A DNA stretch of 13,826 nucleotides. Origin: Negativicutes bacterium (GTDB lineage Bacteria > Bacillota_C > Negativicutes > Acidaminococcales > Acidaminococcaceae). The DNA lies in assembly GCA_009930275.1 (NCBI GenBank), contig RZYP01000044.1, forward strand, positions 1-13,826. The letters are read 5' to 3'. This document shows, in pieces, positions 1 through 7,102 of this stretch. A program made the translations under genes and the position numbers. Each line of letters opens with the position of its first letter. Within the stretch, counting starts at the first letter, position 1. The notes under the pieces were generated by a model. That model saw nothing but the letters and a program-made list of their open reading frames with translations, did not search any database and was not told the DNA's origin.

Positions 1-29
1 CTTCTTAGCGAAAGCCCAGCCCTTTTACA

Positions 30-1289
30 TCAACCTCTAATTTGTCCGGTGCCATTAATCAAATACTTTACACTGGTTAATTCCGGTAAAGCCATAGGCC
101 CTCTGGCATGCAATTTTTGCGTGCTTATGCCGATTTCCGCTCCAAAGCCGAATTCAAAACCGTCAGTAAAGCGAGTGGACGCGTTAACATAAACCGCGGC
201 CGCATCAACATCCTGCTGAAACTTGCGGGCATTGTCATAACTTTTCGTGACGATAGCTTCAGAGTGTTTTGTTCCATACATGGCGATATGCTCGATTGCT
301 TCTTCGATATCCATGACAACTTTTACGGAAAGACGCAAATCACCGTACTCGGTAGCCCAATCCTCTTCAGTTGCTGCCAGCACTTTTTCATCAAAGGCCC
401 TCGTCTGCGGACAGCCAAAAATGGTTACTCCTGCTTCATCATAGCGTTGTAACATAGCAGGCAGGAAATCGGAGGCAATTTTTTCGTGAACGAGCAATGT
501 TTCCATGGCATTGCAAACCGCTGGTCGGGATACTTTCGCATTGTAGGCAATATCCTGCGCCATAGCAAAATCAGCACTCTCATCAACAAAAGTATGGCAA
601 ACGCCAATACCGGTTTGTATGACCGGCACAGAACTATTCTGTACCACCATATTGATTAATCCGGCTCCGCCTCTCGGAATAACAACGTCCACATATTTAT
701 CCATGCGGATTAAATCCTGCACTGCCGCACGATCCGTTGAATTTACAAACTGGATAGCTGCTTTGGGAATGCCCGCACTCTCGGCAGCCTCCATCAAAAC
801 TCCTGCAATAGCATTATTAGAGCGAATCGCTTCCGACCCACCTTTGAGAATCACAGCATTACCTGATTTCAGGCATAAGCCTATGGCGTCTGCCGTAACA
901 TTCGGGCGTGCCTCATAAATAATAGCTATCACACCTAGCGGTACGCGAACTTTCGATATATTGAGACCATTAGCCAACTGTCTGCCGGAAACAACTTCGC
1001 CCACAGGATCGGCTAAGTCAGCAACCTGACGGAGGCCTTCTGCCATACCTTCGATACGGCCTTCGGTCAACATCAGCCTGTCCAGCATGGACTCACGCAT
1101 GCCGTTTTGGCGACCGCTCTCCATGTCAGCCTTGTTTTCTTCCAAAATATAGTTCTTGCAAAGACATAAAGCCTCTGCCATAGCCTTAAGAGCTTCATTC
1201 TTAACTTTGGTCGGAACGCTTGCTAAAGCGCGCGCCGCCTTATTGGCAGCTATCGCTTGTTCCTCTATCTGAGATTTTACTTCCATCAT
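30..1289 (-). CDS. proA: Gamma-glutamyl phosphate reductase (glutamate-5-semialdehyde dehydrogenase)
   Basis: Second step of proline synthesis: NADPH-dependent reduction of gamma-glutamyl phosphate to glutamate-5-semialdehyde, in the cytosol. The 419-residue protein has the usual ProA length and the aldehyde-dehydrogenase-like fold. Visible family signatures are YEARPNVTADA near residue 125, LKGGSEA near 148, the catalytic-cysteine motif RPAVCNAMETLLVH with Cys259, and the C-terminal FGFGAEIGISTQKLHARGP near 380-398. The start is the first of two adjacent ATG codons. A G-rich Shine-Dalgarno site (AGGGGGG) begins inside the proB stop codon, and only 8 nt separate the two genes, so translation is probably coupled. 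Following proB directly fits the known channelling of the unstable phosphate intermediate between the two enzymes. The gene is intact; what follows it is outside the window. Confidence 0.97.
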   Translation of the reverse strand: MMEVKSQIEEQAIAANKAARALASVPTKVKNEALKAMAEALCLCKNYILEENKADMESGRQNGMRESMLDRLMLTEGRIEGMAEGLRQVADLADPVGEVVSGRQLANGLNISKVRVPLGVIAIIYEARPNVTADAIGLCLKSGNAVILKGGSEAIRSNNAIAGVLMEAAESAGIPKAAIQFVNSTDRAAVQDLIRMDKYVDVVIPRGGAGLINMVVQNSSVPVIQTGIGVCHTFVDESADFAMAQDIAYNAKVSRPAVCNAMETLLVHEKIASDFLPAMLQRYDEAGVTIFGCPQTRAFDEKVLAATEEDWATEYGDLRLSVKVVMDIEEAIEHIAMYGTKHSEAIVTKSYDNARKFQQDVDAAAVYVNASTRFTDGFEFGFGAEIGISTQKLHARGPMALPELTSVKYLINGTGQIRG

Positions 1290-1297
1290 TGTCCCCC

Positions 1298-2434
1298 CTA
1301 AAGAATTACCAAGTCATCACGGTGTATAACTTCGTCAAAATGTTTGTGTCCGATTAAAGCCTCAATCTCCGAAGTCTTTGCCCCTTTTATCCGGGTAAGT
1401 TCCTCGGAGGAATAATTAGTAAGTCCTCGTGCCAGTTCATGTCCGCTCGTATCGACAACGCTGACTGTATTGCCTGCCTCAAATTCACCGTCAACATTAG
1501 TTATGCCGGCCGGAAGGATGCTGCAGGCTCCTGCTTTTCTTACTGCCTTAGCGCAGCCGTCATCGACGACTATTCTACCGGCAATCCTCGCACCAAATGC
1601 GAGCCAGCGCTTCCTGAACTGCAGGCGGTTTTCTCTGGAAACAAAGAGCGTCCCCACTTCTTCGCCTTCCAGTATGCGCCTGATGGCGTCCTTTTCCTCC
1701 CCTGATGCGATGACCATGTGAATACCGGAGCTCGTGGCCACTTTGGCCGCCTGAATTTTTGTAAACATGCCGCCTGTGCCTACAGTCGAACCGGCATCGC
1801 CGGCACTCTCTTCTATTTCCTGGGTAATATCTGTAACTTCCGGCACTAATTTAGCGTTGGGATCCTTCTGAGGATTAGCCGTATACAGTCCGTCGACATC
1901 TGAAAGAATGATAAGTAAATCCGCATCAACTATTCCTGCCACTAAAGCCGAAAGATTATCATTGTCACCAATTTTCAGCTCATCAATCGACACTACATCA
2001 TTTTCATTAACAATAGGTATGACCTTATAATCGAGAAGTGCTAAGAATGTATTGCGAGAATTGGTATAGCGGTGTCGGTCAACGGAATCCATCCTGGTCA
2101 GCAGCACTTGCGCGACTATCTGGCCGTACTCCGCAAAAATTTTCTCGTAGGTATGCATCAAGACACCCTGGCCAACAGCTGCCGCAGCCTGTTTTCCCGG
2201 TATGGTCTTTGGCTTGGCCGCTAGACCCAGCCGATCAACACCGACAGCAACAGCTCCGGAAGAAACAAGGATGATTTCCTTGCCTTGGTTAGCCAAATCG
2301 GCTATTTCGCGTGCCAAACGGTCAATCCTGGAAAAATTCCTTTTGCCCGTCCCATAAGTGATGGTACTGCTACCAACTTTTATAACAATTCTTTTAACGT
2401 CTTTCAGCGCTGCCCTATCAAAACTCAAACCCAT
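1298..2434 (-). CDS. proB: Glutamate 5-kinase with C-terminal PUA domain
   Basis: First committed step of proline synthesis: ATP-dependent phosphorylation of L-glutamate. Counting from the ATG at 2434 (378 residues), the amino-acid-kinase domain shows IVIKVGSS near 15-23, SSGA near 58-61, NEND near 143-146, [11 protein letters not shown] near 156-166, SDVDGLY near 178-184 and GTGGMFTK near 219-226. A PUA domain follows from about 278 to 363, as in full-length ProB. The start is uncertain. The frame stays open to a TTG at 2461, which would overlap obgE by 20 nt and has no ribosome site. Tandem ATGs lie at 2437 and 2434, and a TTG at 2428. The only ribosome-site-like run, AAAGGG at 2443-2438, abuts the first ATG, so 2434 or 2428 is better spaced. 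ProB is normally feedback-inhibited by proline; nothing here shows transcriptional control separate from obgE. Confidence 0.95.
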   Translation of the reverse strand: MGLSFDRAALKDVKRIVIKVGSSTITYGTGKRNFSRIDRLAREIADLANQGKEIILVSSGAVAVGVDRLGLAAKPKTIPGKQAAAAVGQGVLMHTYEKIFAEYGQIVAQVLLTRMDSVDRHRYTNSRNTFLALLDYKVIPIVNENDVVSIDELKIGDNDNLSALVAGIVDADLLIILSDVDGLYTANPQKDPNAKLVPEVTDITQEIEESAGDAGSTVGTGGMFTKIQAAKVATSSGIHMVIASGEEKDAIRRILEGEEVGTLFVSRENRLQFRKRWLAFGARIAGRIVVDDGCAKAVRKAGACSILPAGITNVDGEFEAGNTVSVVDTSGHELARGLTNYSSEELTRIKGAKTSEIEALIGHKHFDEVIHRDDLVIL

Positions 2435-2441
2435 CATCCCT

Positions 2442-3710
2442 TTACTGTTCTTTAAATTCAAATACCATGTCGAGAATACGGACAGTCTGGCCTTCCTGCA
2501 CGCCTTTTTCTTTCAGGGCTTCTTCAATACCAAGTTTGCGCCAAATCAACTGGAACCGGTAAAGAGCCTCATCATTATCGAAATTGGTCATTGCAACAAG
2601 TCGTTCAATGCTTTTGCCTTTTACCTCAAAATCCGTATCATTCCCTGGAATAATCTCGTAACTATCAGGGTCTTCCTCACGCAATTGTTCAACTTCTTCT
2701 TCCGGCTCAGGTACATAGCTCTGGAGCATTTCGTAGGCCTTGTACATAAGTTCATTAAGTCCTTCGCCTGTAGCGGCGGATACCTTTATGATTTCACAGC
2801 CCTTGCCCTTCACATATTCCGCAACCCGCTCAAAATTTTCAACTGCTTCCGGCAGATCCATTTTATTGGCAACAACAAGTTGCTTTCTGCGTGCCAATTT
2901 TTCGCTATAAAGAGCTAATTCAGCATTTATCTTGTCAAAATCTTCCACGGGATCACGTCCCTCAAGACCCGAAACATCGAGCACATGCAACAAAACCTTG
3001 GTACGCTCAATATGCCTTAAGAAATCATGACCAAGACCGACACCCTTGTGTGCGCCTTCGATCAGTCCAGGAATATCGGCCAAAACAAAACTCCGCTCTG
3101 TATCTATGCGTACTACACCCAAAACCGGCGTGATGGTTGTGAAGGGATAAGCCGCTATTTCGGGTTTAGCCGCTGAAACTCGCGAGATAATACTGGATTT
3201 GCCTACGCTTGGATAGCCAACAAGGCCAACATCAGCCAACAATTTTAATTCCAGTTTTAACCAGCAGGAATTGCCAGGCTCACCTTTTTCCGCAAAAGTT
3301 GGCGCACGGTTGATACTGGTCACGTAGCAGGCATTGCCTTTGCCGCCGCGTCCACCCTTGGCAGCTCTGAATTGTTGCCCGTCTTCGGTTAAATCAGCCA
3401 AAATAGCCCCGGTAGCGTCATCTTTGACTAAGGTGCCCATAGGCACACGCACAATTACATCATCCGCTGCTGCGCCTGTGCAATTGCTGGCGCCGCCGCC
3501 ATTACCTCTCTTAGCTACGAATTTCCGCTTATAACGGAAGTCGACCAGCGTATTAATGTTCTTGTCAGCGACGATAATTACACTGCCGCCACGACCACCG
3601 TTGCCGCCGTTCGGCCCGCCTCTTTCTACAAATTTCTCTCTGCGAAAGCTGCTCGATCCGTCTCCGCCTGCTCCGGCTTCAACATATATCCTTGCTCTGT
3701 CTATAAACAT
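2442..3710 (-). CDS. obgE: Obg family GTPase (ribosome assembly / stress)
   Basis: Essential GTPase that associates with the 50S subunit, takes part in late large-subunit assembly and links to the stringent response. The 422-residue protein has all three Obg modules. The glycine-rich Obg fold spans about 1-158, with GG repeats around 31-43 and 119-124. The G domain has G1 GYPSVGKSS at 165-173, TT at 191-192 (G2), DIPG at 212-215 (G3), NKMD at 282-285 (G4) and SAAT at 311-314 (G5). A C-terminal OCT domain covers about 345-420. The ATG follows an AGGAG site with 7-8 nt spacing. A strong promoter lies about 50 nt upstream, and a terminator separates it from rpmA, so obgE heads its own unit with proB and proA. 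The stop codon falls at the proB start region. The position downstream of rplU-prp-rpmA matches the conserved Firmicutes order. Confidence 0.98.
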   Translation of the reverse strand: MFIDRARIYVEAGAGGDGSSSFRREKFVERGGPNGGNGGRGGSVIIVADKNINTLVDFRYKRKFVAKRGNGGGASNCTGAAADDVIVRVPMGTLVKDDATGAILADLTEDGQQFRAAKGGRGGKGNACYVTSINRAPTFAEKGEPGNSCWLKLELKLLADVGLVGYPSVGKSSIISRVSAAKPEIAAYPFTTITPVLGVVRIDTERSFVLADIPGLIEGAHKGVGLGHDFLRHIERTKVLLHVLDVSGLEGRDPVEDFDKINAELALYSEKLARRKQLVVANKMDLPEAVENFERVAEYVKGKGCEIIKVSAATGEGLNELMYKAYEMLQSYVPEPEEEVEQLREEDPDSYEIIPGNDTDFEVKGKSIERLVAMTNFDNDEALYRFQLIWRKLGIEEALKEKGVQEGQTVRILDMVFEFKEQ

Positions 3711-3758
3711 GATTTTTCTCCTATTTCTATTTATTACATTTTATGCCACTATATATCC

Positions 3759-3787
3759 ATTATAATACACAACAGCCCAGAAGTGAA
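3759..3787 (-). promoter_or_regulatory. Sigma-A-type promoter for obgE-proB-proA
   Basis: On the minus strand, a -35 box TTCACT (3787-3782) is separated by exactly 17 nt from a perfect -10 box TATAAT (3764-3759). The predicted start of transcription is near 3752, giving a 5' leader of about 40 nt before the obgE ATG. It sits between the rpmA terminator and obgE, where a promoter is expected. Identified by eye from consensus and spacing only. Confidence 0.75.
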
Positions 3788-3843
3788 CTAGCAGTTGCTG
3801 TCGAATAATGGGCATATAAGTACTTCCAAGTGTTATCTGATAA

Positions 3844-3878
3844 CAAAAAAATACCCGTGACTAACCGTCACGGGTATT
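3844..3878 (-). terminator. Rho-independent terminator after rpmA
   Basis: A perfect 12-bp stem (AATACCCGTGAC paired with its complement, arms at 3878-3867 and 3861-3850) closes a 5-nt loop. In the minus direction it is followed by a run of T residues (3851-3845, overlapping the stem end). It begins 13 nt past the rpmA stop codon and ends the rplU-prp-rpmA unit. No T-run follows on the plus strand, so it appears one-directional. Confidence 0.93.
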
Positions 3879-3891
3879 CGTGAATTACAAA

Positions 3892-4185
3892 TTACATAGC
3901 CTCTACAGTAGCAGGATACACGCTGATTTGTCTTTGGTCGCGACCTTTGCGTTCAAAAGCAACATGACCTTCAACCAATGCATAAATAGTATGATCCTTG
4001 CCGATACCTACGTTATTGCCTACATGGAATCTGGTTCCACGTTGACGGACGATAATGCTGCCTGCGGTAACAAGCTGACCATCGTGGGCTTTAGTTCCCA
4101 GTCTTTGAGCGTTGGAATCACGACCATTGTGGGAACTGCCAGTACCTTTTTTATGTGCAAACAATTGTAATTGAATTTTAATCAC
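3892..4185 (-). CDS. rpmA: 50S ribosomal protein L27 with Prp-cleavable N-terminal extension
   Basis: L27 sits at the peptidyl transferase centre with its N-terminus reaching toward the tRNA ends. In Firmicutes it is made with a short leader that the protease Prp removes. The GTG start at 4185 gives 97 residues beginning [14 protein letters not shown]. The extension MIKIQLQLF has nine residues before AHKKG, the same length and context as the processed S. aureus protein, so cleavage is expected between Phe9 and Ala10. The body ([39 protein letters not shown]) is typical L27. An upstream in-frame GTG at 4194 would lie within the Shine-Dalgarno site and lengthen the leader to 12 residues, so it was rejected. 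The AGGAGG site at 4199-4194 lies in the last codons of prp, 8 nt before the chosen start. The gene ends just before a strong terminator. Confidence 0.97.
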   Translation of the reverse strand: MIKIQLQLFAHKKGTGSSHNGRDSNAQRLGTKAHDGQLVTAGSIIVRQRGTRFHVGNNVGIGKDHTIYALVEGHVAFERKGRDQRQISVYPATVEAM

Positions 4186-4190
4186 GGTAT

Positions 4191-4511
4191 TCACCTCCTG
4201 TGTTCTTTAATCCGAACACGCCGCGGATATTGCTCCGCAATGTCTTTCAGAGCCATTTCCATGGTTGCTAAAATTGCCTGCGTCAAATCATCCGGCGTTT
4301 GTTTTAATGTTACTTTTAAATCACCGTCGCTGCACTCATAGAACAGCTCACGTTTTAAATGTTCTTCAAGCCCGTTAATGGCTGCCAAAGTCAAAGCTGA
4401 AACCGCGGCACAGACAATATCCCGGCCTTCTTCGGCGTAATCAGCGTGTCCATTGACTTCATAGGCGACCATCAGGTTCTTCTCATTTTTAAATAAATCG
4501 ATTTTAATCAT
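4191..4511 (-). CDS. prp: Ribosomal-processing cysteine protease Prp (YsxB family)
   Basis: Small cysteine protease that removes the N-terminal extension of ribosomal protein L27; its S. aureus relative is essential for making functional 50S subunits. The 106-residue protein carries the family motif [20 protein letters not shown], with the catalytic pair His22 and Cys34 at the positions known for S. aureus Prp. It lies between rplU and rpmA, next to its own substrate, as in most Firmicutes. The ATG begins 5 nt after the rplU stop. The upstream sequence has no good Shine-Dalgarno site, only a purine-rich GAAGAA inside the rplU end, so translation is probably coupled to rplU and weaker than that of its neighbours. 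Its last codons encode the rpmA ribosome-binding site, with a 5-nt gap to the rpmA GTG. Confidence 0.95.
   Translation of the reverse strand: MIKIDLFKNEKNLMVAYEVNGHADYAEEGRDIVCAAVSALTLAAINGLEEHLKRELFYECSDGDLKVTLKQTPDDLTQAILATMEMALKDIAEQYPRRVRIKEHRR
4194..4199 (-). promoter_or_regulatory. Shine-Dalgarno site deciding the rpmA start
   Basis: A perfect AGGAGG is formed by the last two arginine codons (AGG AGG) of prp, immediately before the prp TGA. Spacing to the GTG at 4185 is 8 nt, which is optimal. It overlaps the alternative GTG at 4194 and rules that start out. The arrangement means prp translation ends on top of the rpmA ribosome site. Confidence 0.85.
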
Positions 4512-4516
4512 AGTGA

Positions 4517-4828
4517 TTATTCTTCGATTTTAGAAATTTCAACTTTAGTATATGGTTGACGATGACCTTGGCGTTTACGATAGTTAGATTTAGCTTTATA
4601 TTTGAAAACTAAAATCTTCTTGCCTTTGCCATGTTCCACAACTTTAGCCGTTACTTTAGCACCTTCAAGAACCGGTTTACCGATCTTTACATCGCCGTCA
4701 GCAACAACAGTCAAAACCTGATCAAAAACTACTTCTTCGCCTTCAGCAGCTGACAACTTTTCTATAGAAAGAACGTCGCCTTCGCTAACGCGGTATTGTT
4801 TACCACCAGTTTGGATAATTGCGTACAT
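4517..4828 (-). CDS. rplU: 50S ribosomal protein L21
   Basis: Primary-binding protein of the large ribosomal subunit, contacting 23S rRNA. The 103-residue protein has the usual length and the classic start [14 protein letters not shown]. The basic C-terminal half ([28 protein letters not shown], quoted here only as the region around residues 70-98) is diagnostic of L21. The ATG follows an excellent GGAGG site (4841-4837) with 8 nt spacing. It is the first gene of rplU-prp-rpmA, transcribed from a strong promoter whose -35 box overlaps the rng 3' end. A structured leader of about 100 nt precedes it and probably mediates control by ribosomal protein binding, as proposed for the Firmicutes L21 leader. 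Confidence 0.98.
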   Translation of the reverse strand: MYAIIQTGGKQYRVSEGDVLSIEKLSAAEGEEVVFDQVLTVVADGDVKIGKPVLEGAKVTAKVVEHGKGKKILVFKYKAKSNYRKRQGHRQPYTKVEISKIEE

Positions 4829-4930
4829 GAATTACACCTCCCTCTTATAATACTCGCCAAATACGGTACTCCTTAGAGGAGTTTACGGAACCTCTTCGTG
4901 CGGTCGGAGACAGACCTAGACAGTCTATAC
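4829..4930 (-). ncRNA. Structured 5' leader of rplU (candidate L21 leader)
   Basis: The transcript upstream of rplU is predicted to begin near 4930 and run about 100 nt to the ATG. It contains a 6-bp hairpin ACTCCT/AGGAGT (4882-4877 with 4873-4868, loop CTA) and a GGTC/GACC pairing (4915-4912 region with the GACC near 4904-4901). It also holds a direct repeat CTGTCT spaced 10 nt apart (4923-4908). An alternative pairing AGAGG (4895-4891) with CCTCT (4879-4875) excludes the first hairpin. Its position and length match the ribosomal protein L21 leader family found upstream of rplU in Firmicutes. The assignment rests on position and hand-drawn pairings, not on a covariance model. No U-tract follows the hairpins, so control, if any, is more likely translational than by termination. 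Confidence 0.6.
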
Positions 4931-4936
4931 TAAGCT

Positions 4937-4965
4937 AATTTACCACAATGGCCATCATTTGTCAA
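4937..4965 (-). promoter_or_regulatory. Sigma-A-type promoter for rplU-prp-rpmA
   Basis: On the minus strand, a perfect -35 box TTGACA (4965-4960) lies exactly 17 nt before TAAATT (4942-4937), a 4-of-6 match to the -10 consensus. The -35 box is made of the last codons and stop of rng (CTT GAC AAA TGA). The predicted transcription start is near 4930. No terminator is visible between rng and this promoter, so readthrough from the upstream operon could add to rplU expression. Confidence 0.8.
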
Positions 4966-6370
4966 GAGTAGTATTGTCCAGTATCGCAAAAGCTTCCACA
5001 TGAAGTCTTTCGTCAGCCTCTACGGAAATCCGGCAAGAAAACTCGCGTTCCATCTGTTTTACGTCATGCTTAATGAACCATTCAGCAACCAAGGGATGCA
5101 CCTGCACCAAAATGCTCTTGGCAGCCATGCGTTTGGTCATAAGGTGCCTTAACCTTCTTCTGATTTCAACACTGATAGTCTCCGGCGACTGCACGCGCCC
5201 GCTTCCCTGACAGGTTGGACATGTATTGTAGAGAACCGTCGACAAATTCTGTCTGGACTTCTTCCTCGTAATTTCTACAAGGTTCAGAAAAGTTATATCC
5301 TGCACCTTTGGCTTCATTTTATCATCAGCTAAAGCCGCATTCAAAATTGCCAAAATTTCATTTTGATTTGCTTCGGAATGCATGTCGATAAAATCCACAA
5401 CGATGATGCCGCCGATGTCGCGCAAACGCAGCTGCCTCGCAATTTCTTTTGCTGCCTGGCGGTTAATTTGCATCACAGTATCTTCCAAATCTCTGTTACC
5501 GCTGAATTTACCGCTATTGACATCAATTACCGTCATCGCTTCCGTGTAGTCAATAACGAGATAGCCGCCACAGTCAAGCCAGACCTTGCGGTCGGAAATA
5601 CCGGCAATCTGGTCATTCAATTGGTAATAAGCGAAAACATCGTCTTTGCTTTCGTGCAATACCAATTTTGGCGGCAAAGATTTTCCCATGTCTTTGAGTA
5701 GTTCACAAACACGCTTGTAAATGACTGGATCATCCAAAATTATTTTATCGACCTGCTCGGTTAAATAATCGCGAACTATCCGAACAGACAAGTCCAACTC
5801 CCGGTATAAAAGCAGCGGGGCCTGTCCATGCTGCGCCCGTGCGTTAACGACCTGCCAGGTGGCCAGCAATTGCCTGATGTCCGCCAGCAACATTTCCTCA
5901 GGCACTCCTTCGGCCAAAGTCCGCACGACAAACCCGACTCCTTCCAGTTTAATGCCTGCAACGATAGCTTTAAGCCTCTGTTTTTCTTCTTTACTGCTGA
6001 TTTTATGGGAAATTCCTATGTAATCGGAAAAAGGAAGCAGCACCATGTACCTGCCTGGTAAAGCAAGTTCTCTGCCGGCGGTAGGCCCCTTTGTTCCGCG
6101 GGCGTCTTTCGTTATTTGGATCAGCAATGATTGTCCTTCGTTGACATCACTGTTCTCACCCAAATAAAGAAAAGCATTTTGTTCACGCCCAATATCAACA
6201 AAGGCAGCCTGGATGCCACGCACGACGTTTTTCACTTTTCCCTTGAAAATGTTGCCTACCAAATGCTGCTCGCTGTTACGCTCCACAACGTATTCCATCA
6301 GCTTGCCATCCTCAGCAAGCGCCATGCGAGTTTCTTCCGGCGTAGCACTGATAATAATCATTTTCGGCAT
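4955..6370 (-). CDS. rng: Ribonuclease E/G family endoribonuclease (RNase G)
   Basis: Endoribonuclease acting on rRNA precursors and mRNA, with a preference for 5'-monophosphorylated RNA. The 471-residue protein is RNase G-sized, without the long C-terminal scaffold of RNase E. An S1 RNA-binding domain covers about 37-118 (NIFKGKVKNVVRGIQAAFVDI), followed by RGTKGPTAGRELALPGRY. The catalytic, metal-binding aspartates fall in VIDVNSGKF (Asp283) and VVDFIDM (Asp326). The Zn-link CPTC motif at 384-387 supports dimerisation. The ATG follows GGGGAG with about 5 nt spacing, 24 nt after the DUF2344 stop. In E. coli, rng (cafA) also lies just downstream of mreBCD, so association with the mre operon is old. 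It ends the mre-containing operon, and its last codons double as the rplU promoter -35 box. Confidence 0.96.
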   Translation of the reverse strand: MPKMIIISATPEETRMALAEDGKLMEYVVERNSEQHLVGNIFKGKVKNVVRGIQAAFVDIGREQNAFLYLGENSDVNEGQSLLIQITKDARGTKGPTAGRELALPGRYMVLLPFSDYIGISHKISSKEEKQRLKAIVAGIKLEGVGFVVRTLAEGVPEEMLLADIRQLLATWQVVNARAQHGQAPLLLYRELDLSVRIVRDYLTEQVDKIILDDPVIYKRVCELLKDMGKSLPPKLVLHESKDDVFAYYQLNDQIAGISDRKVWLDCGGYLVIDYTEAMTVIDVNSGKFSGNRDLEDTVMQINRQAAKEIARQLRLRDIGGIIVVDFIDMHSEANQNEILAILNAALADDKMKPKVQDITFLNLVEITRKKSRQNLSTVLYNTCPTCQGSGRVQSPETISVEIRRRLRHLMTKRMAAKSILVQVHPLVAEWFIKHDVKQMEREFSCRISVEADERLHVEAFAILDNTTLDK

Positions 6371-6394
6371 AGGCTCTCCCCGTTTCCATCAATT

Positions 6395-7102
6395 CTACTG
6401 TGCAATATACTCAGCCTTTAACAAAGGCTTCTTCTTTCCTTGCTCGTCAACCGCATACAAATCTGTCCTTAGTATATCGGCTTTTTCGGCAAGCAGCGGT
6501 ATGCCGAAGGACGACTGCAATACCTGCAGCAGTTCAGCGGCTTTCATGCTGCCGGTCGGTGTAATTCGGCAGGAAAAGGCAAGGTGCAGATTATCACCGC
6601 TACGTTCGGCATCTACTTGCTTAATGTAGGCTTTTACGTCTATTTCCTTTGTTTTTCCTCTTCCCTTAGGCACTGGTTTTTGAAAAAGAACACTTTCGGC
6701 ATCATTGAATTGTTGGATAGCTGTTTGCCAGTCAAATTCTCCGCAAGGTACAATGACCTGATAATCAGCGCCTCCTGCCTGTGCCATCAGCTTATCCGCC
6801 CTTATATCTGCCAAGTCTGCTTCTATAATGCGAATACCGGTGGGCAAATTTGCTGCCAGCCTCTGCATTGTTGCCGCCAGGTCAATTTCTTCGGACAGTT
6901 CGATTTCAACGAATTCCGCCCTGCTGGTGACACCCACGCCCAAAGCAGAAGCCAAAGAAAATTTCATGTGCGGATTAAAACCCTCAGAATAAGCTACCGG
7001 CAACTTTGCCCTCCTGATAGCTCTTTCTATTGTACGCACGTATTCCAAGTGCGATATGAAACGAATTTCCTCGTCCTTAGTAATCTTAATTCTTAATTTC
7101 AT
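6395..7102 (-). CDS. TIGR03936-type radical SAM-associated protein (DUF2344)
   Basis: Biochemical function unknown. The 235-residue protein begins MKLRIKITKDEEIRFISHLE and contains the family core (ARRAK-like arginine/lysine helix, AYSEGFNPHMKFSLASALGVG, near residues 37-56), which marks the DUF2344/TIGR03936 family. No cysteine cluster, signal peptide or membrane segment is visible, so it is probably a soluble cytosolic partner. Its ATG overlaps the end of the upstream radical SAM gene by 17 nt, with AGG about 6 nt before the start. Translational coupling is therefore likely. In other bacteria the two genes are neighbours or fused, which argues that the proteins act together. The adjacency to rng and rplU hints at an RNA or ribosome substrate, but that is inference only. 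Confidence 0.9.
   Translation of the reverse strand: MKLRIKITKDEEIRFISHLEYVRTIERAIRRAKLPVAYSEGFNPHMKFSLASALGVGVTSRAEFVEIELSEEIDLAATMQRLAANLPTGIRIIEADLADIRADKLMAQAGGADYQVIVPCGEFDWQTAIQQFNDAESVLFQKPVPKGRGKTKEIDVKAYIKQVDAERSGDNLHLAFSCRITPTGSMKAAELLQVLQSSFGIPLLAEKADILRTDLYAVDEQGKKKPLLKAEYIAQ

Noticed and set aside
1..29. Possible terminator or start of the next gene after proA
   Set aside because: The GGGCTGGGC stretch does not fold into a proper stem and has no U-tract, and no start codon with a ribosome site fits in 29 bases.
108..452. Open plus-strand frame of 114 codons
   Set aside because: It lies wholly antisense to proA, whose protein is unmistakable; no ribosome site or recognisable protein motif.
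1290..1300. Six-G run at the proB/proA junction as a slippage site
   Set aside because: It lies after the proB stop begins and serves well as the proA Shine-Dalgarno site; slippage there would not alter either protein.
2358..2918. Long plus-strand frame of 186 codons opposite the proB/obgE junction
   Set aside because: Antisense shadow of two confirmed genes; the hydrophobic-looking translation mirrors the charged OCT-domain codons of obgE.
3711..3758. A small gene or riboswitch in the obgE 5' leader
   Set aside because: Only about 40 nt, A/T-rich, with no visible stem or start codon apart from the obgE ribosome site.
4868..4882. ACTCCT/AGGAGT hairpin as a transcription terminator or attenuator before rplU
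   Set aside because: Only 6 bp and followed by ACCGTATTT, with no run of T residues; better read as part of the leader structure.
6584..7096. Plus-strand frame of 170 codons opposite the DUF2344 gene
   Set aside because: Fully antisense to a gene with a known family match; no promoter or ribosome site seen.
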